A stretch of 5,958 nucleotides of DNA from Chloroflexota bacterium (GTDB lineage Bacteria > Chloroflexota > Anaerolineae > Anaerolineales > UBA4823). Location: NCBI GenBank assembly GCA_023395675.1, contig JAEWYL010000151.1:1-5958 (forward strand). The letters are read 5' to 3'. This document shows positions 1 to 5,706 of this stretch, in pieces; within the stretch, counting starts at the first letter, position 1, and each line of letters starts with the position of its first letter. The notes under the pieces are model-generated. The model was given only the letters and a program-made list of their open reading frames with translations. It did not search any database and was not told the DNA's origin. Made by a program: the position numbers and the translations under genes.

Positions 1-1541
1 GCGCGGGTCATCTGCTCCACCGAAGAGGCGGTGTGGGTGATGGCCTCGGTCTGGCGGGCGGCCCCGTGCGCCACCTGCTGCACGGTGGCGGCGATCTGGT
101 TGGTGGCCTGCCCGGCCTGCGCCGCAATGGAAGACAGCTCGCCCGAAGCCGCGCTCAAGCTCCCGGCGTTCTCCGCCACCTGCCCTACCAGCTCGCCCAG
201 GTTGTGCACCATCTCGGAAAATGCCTGCCCCAGCTCATCCTGCCCGGAGCGGGGGACGACGGAGACGCTCAGGTCGCCGGCTGCGATGCTGCGGGCGGCG
301 TCGCCCATCGCCTGCAGATACTGCACCAGGTCGTCGAAAGCGCGGCCCACCTCGCCCAGTTCGTCCCCGCGCCGGCGCACCTGGTCGCGCGCCGCATCCG
401 CCTTGCGCAGCAGGTCTCCGGCCGCGATGGCCTGGGCCCCGCGCACGATCAGCGCCAGGGGCCGGGTGATGGAGCGGGCCTGGTAGAAGCCCACCGCAGC
501 CAGGAGCAGCGCCACCACCGCGGCTGCGATCAGGCTGGCCGTCATGGAAGACTGCACCGGGGCGTTCACCTCGCCCGCATCCTGAATGAGCACCAGCGTC
601 CAGCCCAGGGCCGCGCCCAGGTCATCCTCCAGCCGGCTGTAGGCCATGACGGAGGGGCGCCCTGCCGGATCGCGCAGCCGGTCGCTCCAGGTGGCCTCCT
701 CGCCGCGGGTGAATGCCGCGATCTCCTCCGGGGCGGGCTGCATGAGCAGCTCTTCGAAGGGAGAGTGGAGCACCACTCCGCCCTGATCCAGGACCATGGC
801 ATAGCCGCTCTCGCCGACCGTAATCTCCGAGACGGTCGCCAGGACGGAGGTGATGTCCAGCGTGCCGCGCAGGACGCCGATCACCTCCTTGCCCGAGCGG
901 TCGCGGATGGGCAGGCCGATGTTCATGGCATAGCTCCCGGCGGTCTCGTCGTACTCGACCTCGCTGAGGGAGCGCGCGCCCGCCCCCCCGGCGTAGGCTC
1001 CCTGCCACCAGTCCTCGTCGCTCTGCAGATAGTCGCCGATACGGCTGGTCATGGCGATGACCAGGCCTTCCCGGTCCGTGATGAAGACCTCGACCTGCTC
1101 CGGGAACTGCTGCATAAAGGCTTTCAGCTCGGCGCTGGCGGGCGCGGCCTCGATCTCGGAGGCCAGCTTTACCCCGGCCGATGCGCCTGCCTGCCAGGCC
1201 TCGTCCAGGCTGGCGATCTGCGCCTCGGAGCGGCCCGCGCCGAGGTTGGCGCGCTCCACCGCCTGCACCAGGGAGGGCGAAAGGGCGAGCGCCTCCATAG
1301 ACTTGAGGCTGCCCTCCAGATGGCCCAGCGCATGGTGCATGCCCTGCGTGGAGAGCTCGTTCAGCTCTGCCCCTTTCAACTCGATAATGTTCGTGCGAAG
1401 CTGGAAGAAGTTGAAGCCGGTCAGCCCAGCCGCGGAAGCCAGCACCGCGAACAGCAGCATCCCCATGATCTTAACCCCCAACCCCCATTTGGTGAAGCGA
1501 GCCCCGTTTTGCGAGCGGCCCGCGGCGGTAGAATGATTCAT
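1..1541 (-). CDS. Methyl-accepting chemotaxis protein (dCache sensor, tandem HAMP), 3' end cut by window
   Basis: Membrane chemoreceptor that would pass ligand signals to a CheA/CheW array. 513 codons are visible, without a stop, to the left edge. Start ATG is 1541-1539, 8 nt after a GAAAGGA ribosome site. TM1 is about residues 25-46. The extracellular part (about 50-330) looks like a dCache domain: it has a TDREG...T.R.GDY segment followed by D177-W-W-Q180, and a later VLRGTLDI strand. TM2 is about 335-353. A HAMP domain follows (about 355-408, with the TRPL start at 359-362), then a second HAMP-like unit (about 412-450, AAGDL and DELG motifs). The start of the coiled-coil MA signalling domain (VQQVAHGAARQTEAI...) reaches residue 513. 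The conserved signalling tip and any methylation or CheR-tether sites downstream lie outside the window. Family call is firm; the ligand is unknown. It is divergent from the exporter genes and not obviously linked to them in function. Confidence 0.95.
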   Translation of the reverse strand, partial: MNHSTAAGRSQNGARFTKWGLGVKIMGMLLFAVLASAAGLTGFNFFQLRTNIIELKGAELNELSTQGMHHALGHLEGSLKSMEALALSPSLVQAVERANLGAGRSEAQIASLDEAWQAGASAGVKLASEIEAAPASAELKAFMQQFPEQVEVFITDREGLVIAMTSRIGDYLQSDEDWWQGAYAGGAGARSLSEVEYDETAGSYAMNIGLPIRDRSGKEVIGVLRGTLDITSVLATVSEITVGESGYAMVLDQGGVVLHSPFEELLMQPAPEEIAAFTRGEEATWSDRLRDPAGRPSVMAYSRLEDDLGAALGWTLVLIQDAGEVNAPVQSSMTASLIAAAVVALLLAAVGFYQARSITRPLALIVRGAQAIAAGDLLRKADAARDQVRRRGDELGEVGRAFDDLVQYLQAMGDAARSIAAGDLSVSVVPRSGQDELGQAFSEMVHNLGELVGQVAENAGSLSAASGELSSIAAQAGQATNQIAATVQQVAHGAARQTEAITHTASSVEQMTR

Positions 1542-1549
1542 TTTCTAAA

Positions 1550-1556
1550 TCCTTTC
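1550..1556 (-). promoter_or_regulatory. Shine-Dalgarno site of the chemoreceptor gene
   Basis: On the minus strand GAAAGGA lies 8 nt before the ATG at 1541. It fixes this start over the internal ATG codons in TM1 (M26, M28), which have no comparable site and would remove the N-terminal membrane anchor. Confidence 0.75.
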
Positions 1557-1580
1557 AGCGCCGGCGACGAGCTGGCTGTG

Positions 1581-1606
1581 AAAAAAAAGATAGATTGGCT
1601 GCCAAT
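1581..1606 (-). promoter_or_regulatory. Small inverted repeat plus T-run in the mcp leader (attenuator-like)
   Basis: Read on the minus strand, ATTGGC-A-GCCAAT (1606-1594) is followed after five bases by eight T (1588-1581), 40 nt before the mcp start. In RNA this gives at most a 5-bp stem with a CAG loop followed by a U-run. It has the shape of an intrinsic terminator but is short and AT-containing, so it would be weak. It could be an attenuator, a protein-binding palindrome, or chance in an AT-rich leader. It can only act as an attenuator if mcp transcription starts upstream of 1606. Confidence 0.35.
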
Positions 1607-1753
1607 GATTTTTGCGGACCTTCCCCAGATCATTAAATCAAACCTGCTAAATTGCGACAGTAAATCTTCTGTTAATAGAAACTATATTTTTCGTAAATAG
1701 CAGCGCCGCCGGGTCCATGACAATCGGAGCCGGCGCGCGTCTCCTCCCCGAGC

Positions 1754-1788
1754 ATCCACCGATCGGTGGATAGGCAGGCTCCACCGAT
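1754..1788. promoter_or_regulatory. Candidate operator: 18-bp perfect palindrome plus third half-site
   Basis: ATCCACCGATCGGTGGAT (1754-1771) is a perfect palindrome. The half TCCACCGAT is repeated in direct orientation at 1780-1788, 25 bp from the first copy. It sits 107-124 bp upstream of the ABC ATPase start and about 90 bp (centre) upstream of the predicted transcription start from the 1818-1846 promoter, a position suited to an activator. NarL/FixJ-type regulators commonly bind inverted half-sites, and one is encoded in this window, so it is the natural candidate ligand; that link is inference. A related half, CCACCGGTC, occurs at 3682-3690 before the kinase gene. Confidence 0.55.
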
Positions 1789-1817
1789 AAGGAGACAAGT
1801 TATATCCGATTTTGGGA

Positions 1818-1846
1818 TGGGCAGGAGGGCGGCAAAGTCCTATACT
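1818..1846 (+). promoter_or_regulatory. Likely sigma70-type promoter of the ABC operon
   Basis: TGGGCA (1818-1823, 4 of 6 to TTGACA) and TATACT (1841-1846, 5 of 6 to TATAAT) are separated by exactly 17 bp. Transcription would begin near 1853, giving a leader of about 25 nt that contains the ribosome site. A second A/T stretch at 1800-1805 (TTATAT) has no good -35 partner. Confidence 0.5.
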
Positions 1847-1864
1847 CCAGGTAAATTTGGCGGT

Positions 1865-1873
1865 AAAGGAGGA
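1865..1873 (+). promoter_or_regulatory. Strong Shine-Dalgarno of the ABC ATPase gene
   Basis: AAAGGAGGA lies just before ATG 1878, with 5 nt between the last G of GGAGG and the ATG. It decides the start: the same frame is open upstream to a TTG at 1812, but that codon lies inside the predicted -35 region and the extra 22 residues do not resemble an ABC N-terminus. Confidence 0.85.
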
Positions 1874-1877
1874 CAAA

Positions 1878-2780
1878 ATGGAAGCTGTAACCGTGAAAAA
1901 CCTAAGCAAGCGCTACGGACAGCGCTACGCCGTGCGAGAGGTATCCTTCAGCGTGGAGCAGGGGGAGATTTTCGGGCTGGTGGGACCGAACGGCGCGGGC
2001 AAGACCACCCTGGTGGAAAGCATCGCCGGGCTGCGCAAGCCCGACGGCGGGCAGGTGCGGGTGCTGGGCCTGGACCCGCAGCGAGAGCGGGCCGCCCTGA
2101 GGCGAGTGCTCGGCATCCAGCTCCAGGCGAGCCAGATGCCGGACAAGATCCGGGTCTGGGAAGCGCTGGACCTGTACGCCTCGTTTTACGATCACCCGGC
2201 GGACTGGGAGGAACTGATCGAAGTCCTGGGGCTGGCGGAGAAGCGCGAGGCGGCCTTCGAGACCCTCTCCGGCGGGCAGAAGCAGCGCCTTTCGATCGCC
2301 CTGGCGCTGATCGGCAGCCCGCAGGTCCTGATTCTGGACGAGCTGACGACCGGGCTGGACCCGGAAGCGCGCCGCAATATGTGGCAGCTGATCCAGGACG
2401 TGCGCGCCCGGGGGGTCACCATCCTGCTGGTCACCCACTTTATGGAGGAGGCGGAGCGCCTGTGCGACCGCATCGCGGTGATCCACGCCGGGCAGGTGGC
2501 GGCGCTGGACACGCCTGCCGGCATCACCTCGCTGGCGGGCGCGGAGCAGCGCCTGCGCTTCCGGCCCTCGCTCCCGCTGGAGGATGAGCTGCTGGCGAGC
2601 CTGCCGGAAGTGCGCCGCATCATCCGCCGCGGGGATTCCGTGGTGGTGGAGGGGGTGGGCGACCTGGTGCAGGCGGTGATCTCCACCCTGGCCCGCAGCC
2701 AGATTATCGCCCACGAACTGCGCATCGAACAGGCGGGACTGGACGAGGCCTTTCTCGCCCTGACCGAAAGAAAGGAGTAG
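1878..2780 (+). CDS. ABC transporter ATP-binding protein (ABC-2/DrrA-like exporter type)
   Basis: Cytoplasmic ATPase that would power the adjacent permease, probably as a dimer. 300 residues, normal for exporter ATPases with a C-terminal extension. Visible in order: A-loop tyrosine Y13; Walker A GPNGAGKTT at 36-44 (K42); Q-loop around Q81-Q83 (GIQLQ); signature LSGGQ at 130-134; Walker B ILDE with D154 and catalytic E155, followed by LTTGLDP; switch histidine H187 (VTHFMEEAE). All catalytic elements are intact. Residues about 215-300 form the variable C-terminal part (RLRF.PSLP...LDEAFLALTERKE), as in DrrA-like subunits. The DELTTGLD variant, with L after DE, is common in this group. It ends 2 bp before the permease start, so the two are surely co-transcribed. 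Substrate is not predictable; drug, lipid or peptide export are all possible. Confidence 0.96.
   Translation: MEAVTVKNLSKRYGQRYAVREVSFSVEQGEIFGLVGPNGAGKTTLVESIAGLRKPDGGQVRVLGLDPQRERAALRRVLGIQLQASQMPDKIRVWEALDLYASFYDHPADWEELIEVLGLAEKREAAFETLSGGQKQRLSIALALIGSPQVLILDELTTGLDPEARRNMWQLIQDVRARGVTILLVTHFMEEAERLCDRIAVIHAGQVAALDTPAGITSLAGAEQRLRFRPSLPLEDELLASLPEVRRIIRRGDSVVVEGVGDLVQAVISTLARSQIIAHELRIEQAGLDEAFLALTERKE
2771..2777 (+). promoter_or_regulatory. Shine-Dalgarno of the permease gene
   Basis: AAAGGAG inside the last codons of the ATPase gene, 5 nt before ATG 2783 and abutting the TAG stop at 2778-2780. It implies coupled translation of the two subunits. Confidence 0.8.
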
Positions 2781-2782
2781 AG

Positions 2783-3517
2783 ATGAAATACCTGCTGAAA
2801 CTTACGCGTATCGAGGCCAGGTTGTTCTTCCGCGAACCGCTAGCCTGGGGCGTTGTCCTGCTGCTGCCCACCCTGCTCCTGCTGCTGCTGGGCGCGCTGC
2901 CCGCGCTGCGCACGCCGCAGGAGACCTTCGGCGGGGAACGCTTCATTGACCTCTTCGCCCCTTCGCTGGCGGTGATCTCCCTGGCGACCCTGGGGGTGAA
3001 CTCCCTGCCGCAGCGCCTGTCGAGCCAGCGCGAGCGCGGCGAGCTGCGCCGCCTGTCCACCACCCCGGTGCACCCGGGGCTGCTGCTGGCGGCCCAGCTG
3101 GCCATCCACGCCCTGCTGGCCGTGGCGGCCGTACTGCTGCTCATCCTGGCCGGCAACCTGGCTTTCGCCGTCCCGCTGCCGCAGAACCTCCCCGGCTTCC
3201 TGGCGGCCTTCCTGCTGGGGCTGGCCTCAATCCTGAGCCTGGGGCTGCTGGTGGGGGCGGCGGCGCCGGGGGCGCGGGCCGGGCAGGCGCTCGCCATGCC
3301 GCTGTTCTTCCTGCTGATGCTGCTGGGCGGGGTGTACCTGCCGCGCTTCTTCCTGCCGGACTTCCTGGTGCAGATCGGCAACTACGCCCCTCCGGGCGTG
3401 CAGGCCATGCTGGACACCTGGAAGGGGGCCGCGCCCGACCCCCTGCAGCTGGGCGCGCTGGGTCTGATCACCCTGCTCGCCTCGCTCGGCGCGGCGCGCA
3501 TCTTCCGCTGGGAATAA
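2783..3517 (+). CDS. ABC-2 type transporter permease
   Basis: Integral membrane subunit of the exporter encoded with the preceding ATPase. 244 residues, typical of a single-domain ABC-2 permease with about six helices: roughly 21-39, 56-76, 99-130 (long, possibly with a re-entrant part), 138-160, 169-190 and 223-238. The N-terminus (KLTRIEARLFFREPLAW) is the amphipathic cytosolic coupling segment usual in this family. The charged loop at about 80-97 (SSQRERGELRRLSTTPVHP) matches the family's conserved E-R-G-x-L-x-x-L-x-x-T-P pattern between helices 2 and 3. The hydrophobic stretch GGVYLPRFFLPDFL near 182-195 is also usual. Two permeases and two ATPases would make the full transporter. No second permease gene is seen, so a homodimer is likely. 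Substrate unknown. Confidence 0.93.
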   Translation: MKYLLKLTRIEARLFFREPLAWGVVLLLPTLLLLLLGALPALRTPQETFGGERFIDLFAPSLAVISLATLGVNSLPQRLSSQRERGELRRLSTTPVHPGLLLAAQLAIHALLAVAAVLLLILAGNLAFAVPLPQNLPGFLAAFLLGLASILSLGLLVGAAAPGARAGQALAMPLFFLLMLLGGVYLPRFFLPDFLVQIGNYAPPGVQAMLDTWKGAAPDPLQLGALGLITLLASLGAARIFRWE

Positions 3518-3525
3518 CGAAACAG

Positions 3526-3569
3526 GGTCTGCAGACCGGCAGGGCGGCTGCATGCTCCCCTCCTGCCGG
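3526..3569 (+). repeat. Overlapping inverted repeats just after the permease gene
   Basis: GGTCTGCAGACC (3526-3537) is a perfect 12-bp palindrome starting 9 bases after the permease stop codon. Overlapping its end, CCGGCAGG (3536-3543) pairs with CCTGCCGG (3562-3569) across an 18-base loop. Neither is followed by a T-run, so a standard intrinsic terminator is not supported. They may be a Rho-dependent end, a stabilising 3' structure or a binding site. Confidence 0.45.
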
Positions 3570-3599
3570 GGCGCAATCCCGTAAAATCAGGAATTTCAG

Positions 3600-3632
3600 G
3601 GGTGTTTGTGGGGCACAGCCCCACAAACACCC
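3600..3632 (+). repeat. Perfect hairpin, 15-bp stem and 3-base loop, between permease and kinase genes
   Basis: GGGTGTTTGTGGGGC (3600-3614), loop ACA, GCCCCACAAACACCC (3618-3632), with no mismatch; a G-T pair could extend it by one. It lies 82 bases after the permease stop and 98 before the kinase start. The following bases (TGCATTCTCCCCTCG) are not a T-run, and the preceding ones on the other strand are not either, so it is not a textbook intrinsic terminator. It may reduce read-through, protect the 3' end of the exporter mRNA, or be a protein site or dispersed repeat. The stem itself is certain; function is open. Confidence 0.7.
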
Positions 3633-3681
3633 TGCATTCTCCCCTCGGGTGGAAATAAAGCAGGACGCGATTGCCCTGGCC

Positions 3682-3690
3682 CCACCGGTC
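3682..3690 (+). promoter_or_regulatory. Possible half-site related to the 1754-1788 palindrome
   Basis: CCACCGGTC matches 8 of 9 positions of CCACCGATC from the palindrome upstream of the ABC operon, and lies 41 bases before the kinase start. A single 9-base match in GC-rich DNA can be chance, so this is weak support for shared control by the regulator. Confidence 0.25.
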
Positions 3691-3721
3691 TACTGCCTTC
3701 GAGTCTTCCAGACAAATCAGG

Positions 3722-3727
3722 TAAAAT
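3722..3727 (+). promoter_or_regulatory. -10-like TAAAAT immediately upstream of the kinase start
   Basis: TAAAAT differs from TATAAT at one base and ends 3 bases before ATG 3731, or 9 before the in-frame ATG 3737. A start of transcription 6-8 bases downstream would fall at 3734-3735, giving an almost leaderless message starting at M3. No Shine-Dalgarno precedes 3731 (only CAGG at a long distance), unlike the other four genes here. No clear -35 is seen. Confidence 0.35.
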
Positions 3728-3730
3728 CAG

Positions 3731-5035
3731 ATGGATATGAACGAGAGCGATAAGGAGCACGGCAAGAATGCCACGCTTACAACCTGGGAGCGCTGGGGGA
3801 GCCGCGTGGGCAACTACCTCCCCTACGCCACCCTGGCGGCCGCCACCGCCATCAGCTGGCTGCAGCCCGGGCAGGCCCCGGGCGGGCACCTGTTGAACGC
3901 CCTGCTGGCGCTGGGGGCTGCCGCCTGGGCGTACTTCCTGCACACCCGTGCCGCAGAACCGCGCCTCCGGCAGCCGGGCCGCATGCGGCTGTACTTCGCC
4001 GGGTTCCTGGTGCTGGCCTCGGTCCTGATGCTGCGGCACCCTATCTACTTCCTCTTCACGGTCACGGGCTTCTTTCACGCCAGCGACCTGCGCCCCTGGC
4101 CCGCCGCGCTGCTCGGGGTGGGCCTGACCTCGATCCTGGTGAACACCCTCATCACCGGCTTCCCCTGGCCCGAAAGAGATTCCTGGGTCTTCTTCGGCGT
4201 GCTGATCGTCTTCCAGACCCTGGCCATCGGCTTCGGCATCCTGCTGGGTGAAAAACTCTCCAACCTGAGCGAGGAGCGCCGGGAGGCGGTGGCCCGCCTG
4301 GAGGCCGCGCTGGAGGAGAACACCGGGCTGCAGGCGCAGCTGGTGGCCCAGGCGCGGGAGGCGGGCGTGCTGGAGGAGCGGCAGCGGCTGGCGCGCGAGA
4401 TCCACGACACCCTGGCCCAGGGACTGGCAGGCATCATCACCCAGCTCGAGGCGGCCCGGCACGCGGACGGCAGGCAGGCGCCCGGCGAAGGGGAAACCGC
4501 CCTGGAGCGCCACCTGGAGAACGCCCTGCGCCTGGGGCGCGAGAGCCTGGCGGAGGCGCGGCGCTCGGTGCACGCCCTGCGCCCGGCTCATCTGGAGGGC
4601 GCCGGGCTGCCGGAGGCCCTGGAGCAGGTGGCCCGGGACTGGGAGGCGGTGAACGGGACCCCGGTCGAGGTGAACACCACCGGAGAGCGACAGGCCCTGC
4701 CCCCGGAGGTGGAGGCGGCCCTGCTGCGCACCGCCCAGGAAGCCCTGGCGAACATCGCCCGGCACGCGGGCGCCGGCCGCGTGGGACTGACCCTGACTTT
4801 CCTGGGGGAGACCGCAGCGCTGGATATCGTGGACGATGGGGTGGGGTTCGATCCGCAGGCCCAGACCGGGGCGGGGTTCGGGCTGGCTTCCATGCGCCAG
4901 CGCCTGGGCCAGGTAGGGGGCTGGCTGGAGATTGAATCGGAGCCGGGCGCCGGCGCCGCCCTTTCGGCGCGGGTGCCGCTGGCGGCGAGCCGGGATGAGG
5001 CCCCGGAAGAGGCCGGGGCAGGAGCGCGGCTGTGA
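3731..5035 (+). CDS. Membrane sensor histidine kinase, DesK/NarX class (HisKA_3 + HATPase_c)
   Basis: Autophosphorylating sensor expected to phosphorylate the regulator encoded next. 434 residues. The N-terminal half has five or six hydrophobic segments (about 29-46, 54-71, 86-117 as one or two helices, 123-143, 152-173) joined by very short loops, so there is no sizeable extracellular sensor and the stimulus is likely in or near the membrane. A coiled coil (about 175-215) leads to the HisKA_3 dimerisation helix with the phospho-acceptor H225 in REIHDTLAQG. The ATPase domain has the N-box QEALANIARHA (336-346, N341), G1 box DDGVGFD (368-374) and G2 segment GAGFGLASMR (380-389). All catalytic motifs are intact. 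The tail after about 415 (acidic, Ala/Glu-rich) is not conserved in the family. Start 3731 or 3737 (M3) are both possible; no ribosome site decides. It overlaps the regulator gene by 4 bp. Confidence 0.95.
   Translation: MDMNESDKEHGKNATLTTWERWGSRVGNYLPYATLAAATAISWLQPGQAPGGHLLNALLALGAAAWAYFLHTRAAEPRLRQPGRMRLYFAGFLVLASVLMLRHPIYFLFTVTGFFHASDLRPWPAALLGVGLTSILVNTLITGFPWPERDSWVFFGVLIVFQTLAIGFGILLGEKLSNLSEERREAVARLEAALEENTGLQAQLVAQAREAGVLEERQRLAREIHDTLAQGLAGIITQLEAARHADGRQAPGEGETALERHLENALRLGRESLAEARRSVHALRPAHLEGAGLPEALEQVARDWEAVNGTPVEVNTTGERQALPPEVEAALLRTAQEALANIARHAGAGRVGLTLTFLGETAALDIVDDGVGFDPQAQTGAGFGLASMRQRLGQVGGWLEIESEPGAGAALSARVPLAASRDEAPEEAGAGARL
5020..5024 (+). promoter_or_regulatory. Shine-Dalgarno of the response regulator gene
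   Basis: AGGAG inside the end of the kinase gene, 7 nt before GTG 5032. It favours this start over the in-frame GTG at 5056, which lacks a comparable site. Confidence 0.65.
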
Positions 5036-5064
5036 GCGGCGCTGAGAGCGGCGCTGTGAGCGCG
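5029..5064 (+). repeat. Three-copy 12-bp repeat at the kinase-regulator junction
   Basis: GCTGTGAGCGGC (5029-5040), GCTGAGAGCGGC (5041-5052) and GCTGTGAGCGCG (5053-5064). The period is a multiple of three, so the regulator frame is kept. The repeat duplicates the TGTGAG stop/start overlap, leaving a second GTG (5056) in frame and a poorly conserved 11-residue extension (SGAESGAVSAV) before the receiver domain. Confidence 0.6.
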
Positions 5065-5682
5065 GTGCGGCTGCTGATCGTGGACGACCACCCGGTGGTG
5101 CGCGACGGGCTGCGGGGGATGTTCGCCGGCGACCCCGGCTGCGAGGTGGTCGGGGAGGCCGCCGACGGGGCCGAAGCGCTGGCGCTGGCGGAGAAGCTGA
5201 ACCCGGACGTGATCCTGATGGACCTGCACATGCCGGGGATGGACGGGGTGAGCGCCATCCGCGAGCTGGCGAAGCGCGGCAGCCCGGCGCGCATCCTGGT
5301 GCTGACCACCTACGACCAGGACAGCTACGTGCTCCCCGCCATTGAGGCCGGCGCGCACGGCTACCTGCTCAAAGACGCCCCGCGCGAGGACCTGGCGCGG
5401 GCGGTGCGGGCGGTGGCGAACGGGGAGACGGTGCTCTCGCCCTCGGTGGCGGGGCGCCTGGTGAACCAGGTGCGCCGGCCCGCGCGCGAGGAGCTGAGCC
5501 AGCGCGAGCTGGAGATCCTGCGCCTGGTGGCGGAGGGGAACACCAACCGGGAGATCGCCCGCGCCCTGTTCATCAGCGAGGCCACGGTAAAAACCCACCT
5601 GCTGCATATCTACGAGAAGCTGGGCGCCCCCGACCGGGCCTCGGCCGTGAGCGAGGCCTACAAGCGCGGCCTGCTGCAGTAG
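5032..5682 (+). CDS. Response regulator, NarL/FixJ family (receiver + LuxR-type HTH)
   Basis: DNA-binding transcription regulator, partner of the preceding kinase. 216 residues, normal length. Receiver domain about 12-130: acidic pair D18-D19, phospho-acceptor D64 (ILMDLHMPGMDG), switch T92/T93 (LVLTTYD) and conserved K114 (YLLKD). The linker is followed by a LuxR-type HTH at about 155-209 (LSQRELEILRLVAEGNTNREIARALFIS...), with recognition helix near 182-196 (SEATVKTHLLHIYEKL) and the usual D-R-x-x-A-V end. GTG start overlaps the kinase stop (GTGA), which means co-translation and firm pairing. Its targets are inferred: the ABC operon upstream, through the palindrome at 1754-1771, is the most likely. 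Activation by phosphorylation at D64 follows from the family. Confidence 0.97.
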   Translation: MSGAESGAVSAVRLLIVDDHPVVRDGLRGMFAGDPGCEVVGEAADGAEALALAEKLNPDVILMDLHMPGMDGVSAIRELAKRGSPARILVLTTYDQDSYVLPAIEAGAHGYLLKDAPREDLARAVRAVANGETVLSPSVAGRLVNQVRRPAREELSQRELEILRLVAEGNTNREIARALFISEATVKTHLLHIYEKLGAPDRASAVSEAYKRGLLQ

Positions 5683-5706
5683 CGGGCAGGACGCCGGAAG
5701 CGGTTA

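Larger units (their letters stand above)
1542..1877. promoter_or_regulatory. Divergent intergenic control region
   Basis: 336 bp without a supported gene between the chemoreceptor (leftward) and the ABC operon (rightward). The part from about 1581 to 1700 is AT-rich, unlike the genes around it, as expected for promoters. Minus-strand hexamers close to a -10 box occur at 1686-1681 (TATAGT) and 1637-1632 (TTTAAT), but neither has a convincing -35 at 16-18 bp, so the mcp promoter is not placed. The right half carries the palindrome, the likely ABC promoter and its ribosome site, each listed separately. Confidence 0.7.
3581..3730 (+). repeat. Exact 10-bp direct repeat GTAAAATCAG, two copies 140 bp apart
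   Basis: Copies at 3581-3590 and 3721-3730. The second ends exactly at the base before the kinase ATG. The shorter word AAATCAGG also occurs at 3584-3591 and 3714-3721. The repeats bracket the perfect hairpin at 3600-3632, which could mean a small inserted element with a target duplication, or two similar promoter -10 regions (TAAAAT). Neither reading is proven; the space between contains no transposase or terminal inverted repeat. Confidence 0.5.

Noticed and set aside
1594..1606. Sigma54 or sigma28 promoter for the chemoreceptor gene
   Set aside because: TTGGCAGCC on the minus strand resembles a -24 element but lacks the TTGC at -12, and no TAAA-N15-GCCGATAA pattern was found.
33..1700. 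Long plus-strand open frame opposite the chemoreceptor gene
   Set aside because: It is an antisense shadow caused by high GC. The translation is rich in H, G, R and Q with no recognisable domain, while the minus strand gives a clear chemoreceptor.
1717..1773. 18-codon ATG frame in the divergent region (possible leader peptide)
   Set aside because: No Shine-Dalgarno, upstream of the predicted promoter, and it spans the palindrome; likely chance.
1812..1877. N-terminal extension of the ABC ATPase from TTG 1812
   Set aside because: The strong AAAGGAGGA site and family alignment support ATG 1878; the extension overlaps the promoter.
3552..3584. 10-codon ATG frame between permease and kinase
   Set aside because: No ribosome site and lies in inverted-repeat DNA; too short to support.
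3596..4765. Long minus-strand open frame opposite the kinase gene
   Set aside because: Antisense shadow; the product is low-complexity and the plus strand encodes all kinase motifs.
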